Below, piece after piece: positions 53,081-54,003 of a stretch of 54,003 nucleotides of DNA. The stretch spans positions 1 through 54,003 of the forward strand of contig JAHDHQ010000020.1 of NCBI GenBank assembly GCA_020631235.1, given 5' to 3'. Within the stretch, counting starts at the first letter, position 1; each line of letters begins with the position of its first letter. This stretch comes from Saprospiraceae bacterium (GTDB taxonomy: Bacteria > Bacteroidota > Bacteroidia > Chitinophagales > Saprospiraceae). The translations under genes were made by a program, and so were the position numbers. Under the pieces are notes generated by a model. The model was not told the DNA's origin, did no database searches, and was given only the letters and a program-made list of their open reading frames with translations.

Positions 53081-53113
53081 AAAAATGGAAGCCAACAATA
53101 GGCTTCCATTTTT
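53081..53113 (-). terminator. Intrinsic terminator after the MopE-repeat gene
   Basis: A 13-bp perfect stem, AAAAATGGAAGCC (53081-53093) and GGCTTCCATTTTT (53101-53113), has a 7-nt loop. It lies 13 bp beyond the minus-strand stop codon of the MopE-repeat gene and provides a U-tract in that orientation. Confidence 0.92.
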
Positions 53114-53125
53114 GGTCTTGATTTA

Positions 53126-54003
53126 TTATTTACTGATTATTATTCTTTCAACAATTCTTTGATTTGAGTTTAAATCATTGATCCTCAGCATATAGATTCC
53201 TGCGGGATATTCCGCAACATTCATATAATTCAACGACGTTGTTGTGATCAATTTCCCTGTTAAACTATAGAGTTCTACATTAAACTCTAAATCACCTGCT
53301 ATTTCGACGAATATTGTGTTGACAGCAGGATTAGGGTAGATATTGACGGAAATACTAGATAGTTGATGGGTTGATGAAATTAAGTCCATACCATCACAAT
53401 CTTCATCAATGCCATTATTTGCAATTTCTTCCGCATCTGGATTAATATCTGGGTTTTCATCATCACAATCATCCTCCAAATCATATCCGTCTCCATCTAA
53501 ATCATCATCTAAAGTAGATTCATCGCAGTCATCATCTATGCCGTTATAAGGAACCTCCATAACTCCTGGATTTACTTCCGCATTCATGTCGTCACAATCT
53601 TCGGCCAAATCATATCCATCTCCATCTAAATCATCATCTAAAGTAGATTCATCACAGTCATCATCTATACCGTTATAAGGAACCTCCATAACTCCTGGAT
53701 TTACTTCCGCATTCATGTCGTCACAATCTTCGGCCAAATCATATCCATCTCCATCTAAATCATCATCTAAAGTAGATTCATCACAGTCATCATCTATGCC
53801 GTTATAAGGAACTTCCATTACTCCTGGATTTACTTCCGCATTCGTGTCGTCACAATCTTCAGCCAAATCATATCCATCTCCATCTAAATCATCATCTAAA
53901 GTAGATTCATCGCAGTCATCATCTATGCCGTTATAAGGAACCTCCATAACTCCTGGATTTACTTCCGCATTCATGTCGTCACAATCTTCGGCCAAATCAT
54001 ATC
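53126..54003 (-). CDS. MopE-repeat calcium-binding protein with T9SS C-terminal domain (partial)
   Basis: Only the last 290 or so residues are in the window; the 5-prime part lies beyond 54003. At least five units of DLDGDGYDLAEDCDD, then NAEVNPGVMEVPYNGIDDDC, are present, 43 residues each. This is the putative metal-binding MopE motif (D-x-DGD-GY, DCDD-N-x-NPG-E, NGIDDDCD), whose Asp clusters bind Ca2+. The C-terminus (SISVNIYPNPAVNTIFVEI to ERIIISK) is a type IX sorting domain, so the protein is secreted or surface-bound. The four upstream repeats are almost identical at DNA level, while the unit nearest the C-terminus has diverged (EDDCDDENPDINPDAEEI). Confidence 0.9.
   Translation of the reverse strand, partial: YDLAEDCDDMNAEVNPGVMEVPYNGIDDDCDESTLDDDLDGDGYDLAEDCDDTNAEVNPGVMEVPYNGIDDDCDESTLDDDLDGDGYDLAEDCDDMNAEVNPGVMEVPYNGIDDDCDESTLDDDLDGDGYDLAEDCDDMNAEVNPGVMEVPYNGIDDDCDESTLDDDLDGDGYDLEDDCDDENPDINPDAEEIANNGIDEDCDGMDLISSTHQLSSISVNIYPNPAVNTIFVEIAGDLEFNVELYSLTGKLITTTSLNYMNVAEYPAGIYMLRINDLNSNQRIVERIIISK
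53482..54003 (-). repeat. 129-bp tandem repeat inside the MopE gene
   Basis: The marker CATATCC/CATATC recurs at 53482, 53611, 53740, 53869 and 53998, exactly 129 bp apart, giving four complete in-frame copies that continue past the window edge. Copies differ by a few bases, for example ATT-CAT-GTC against ATT-CGT-GTC near 53843, which changes Met to Thr. Such near-identity suggests recent expansion or gene conversion. Confidence 0.95.

Noticed and set aside
53482-54003. Regular repeats as a CRISPR array
   Set aside because: The units are 129 bp, contiguous with no unique spacers, and translate in frame as MopE motifs.

Overview
The window looks like chromosome of a member of the Bacteroidota, plausibly a marine Saprospiria-like lineage (family-level guess only). 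The DNA is AT-rich. Three secreted proteins end in the type IX secretion (T9SS) sorting domain, and many lipoproteins have short Bacteroidota-type lipoboxes. Promoters show TAnnTTTG -7 boxes, and there are a MopE-type calcium-binding repeat protein, a CotH kinase and PorT-like barrels. I found no rRNA, tRNA, CRISPR array or intact transposon.

Layout. 1-620: left end of a decayed IS3-family element. 709-6165: S9 peptidase, a membrane-anchored hypothetical, a beta-propeller lipoprotein and a four-domain ABM/SnoaL lipoprotein. 6452-12939: an accessory block with two copies of a small membrane protein, one intact bestrophin and one decayed bestrophin, SnoaL lipoproteins, an O-methyltransferase and an AraC regulator. 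12971-16564: Rieske/glutamate-synthase-like fusion, DUF3024 and a di-heme peroxidase lipoprotein. 16692-18002: a small ars-type operon (ArsR, DUF6428, ArsN-like acetyltransferase). 18180-21472: long PLP enzyme, DUF3010 and a small-molecule kinase. 21765-33537: TPR protein, SPFH lipoprotein, TetR regulator, two-TM K+ channel, CotH protein, and an operon HPF-like / ABC / HlyD / thioesterase / TolC. 33799-37838: SOUL protein, SRPBCC protein, T9SS beta-propeller, NTF2-like lipoprotein and a YdeI-CDGSH fusion. 37856-41148: operon of an eight-repeat acidic lipoprotein, an ECF sigma factor and a one-TM plus beta-barrel protein. 41353-52879: mostly housekeeping (DbpA-like helicase, hydrolase, HI0933 flavoprotein, LysR, ArgE-like deacylase, second K+ channel, YfcC-type carrier, transglutaminase-like protein, DeoC, barrel). 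53126-end: MopE-repeat T9SS protein that runs off the window.

Two circuits deserve most attention. First, a near-identical 15-bp palindrome (GTWAGTA-W-WACTWAC) occurs in front of the TetR gene, the K+ channel gene and the HPF-ABC-HlyD-thioesterase-TolC operon. In the last two cases it lies 18-19 nt upstream of a TAnnTTTG box, which suggests one local TetR regulon. The exporter ATPase has an abnormal nucleotide-binding domain. Second, the lipoprotein / ECF sigma / membrane-barrel operon looks like a self-contained envelope-signalling unit. Its first gene encodes four tandem pairs of a short YP-x-DG-x-EL repeat that I do not recognise as a named family.

All calls come from reading the sequence and from family knowledge. 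No database search was run.
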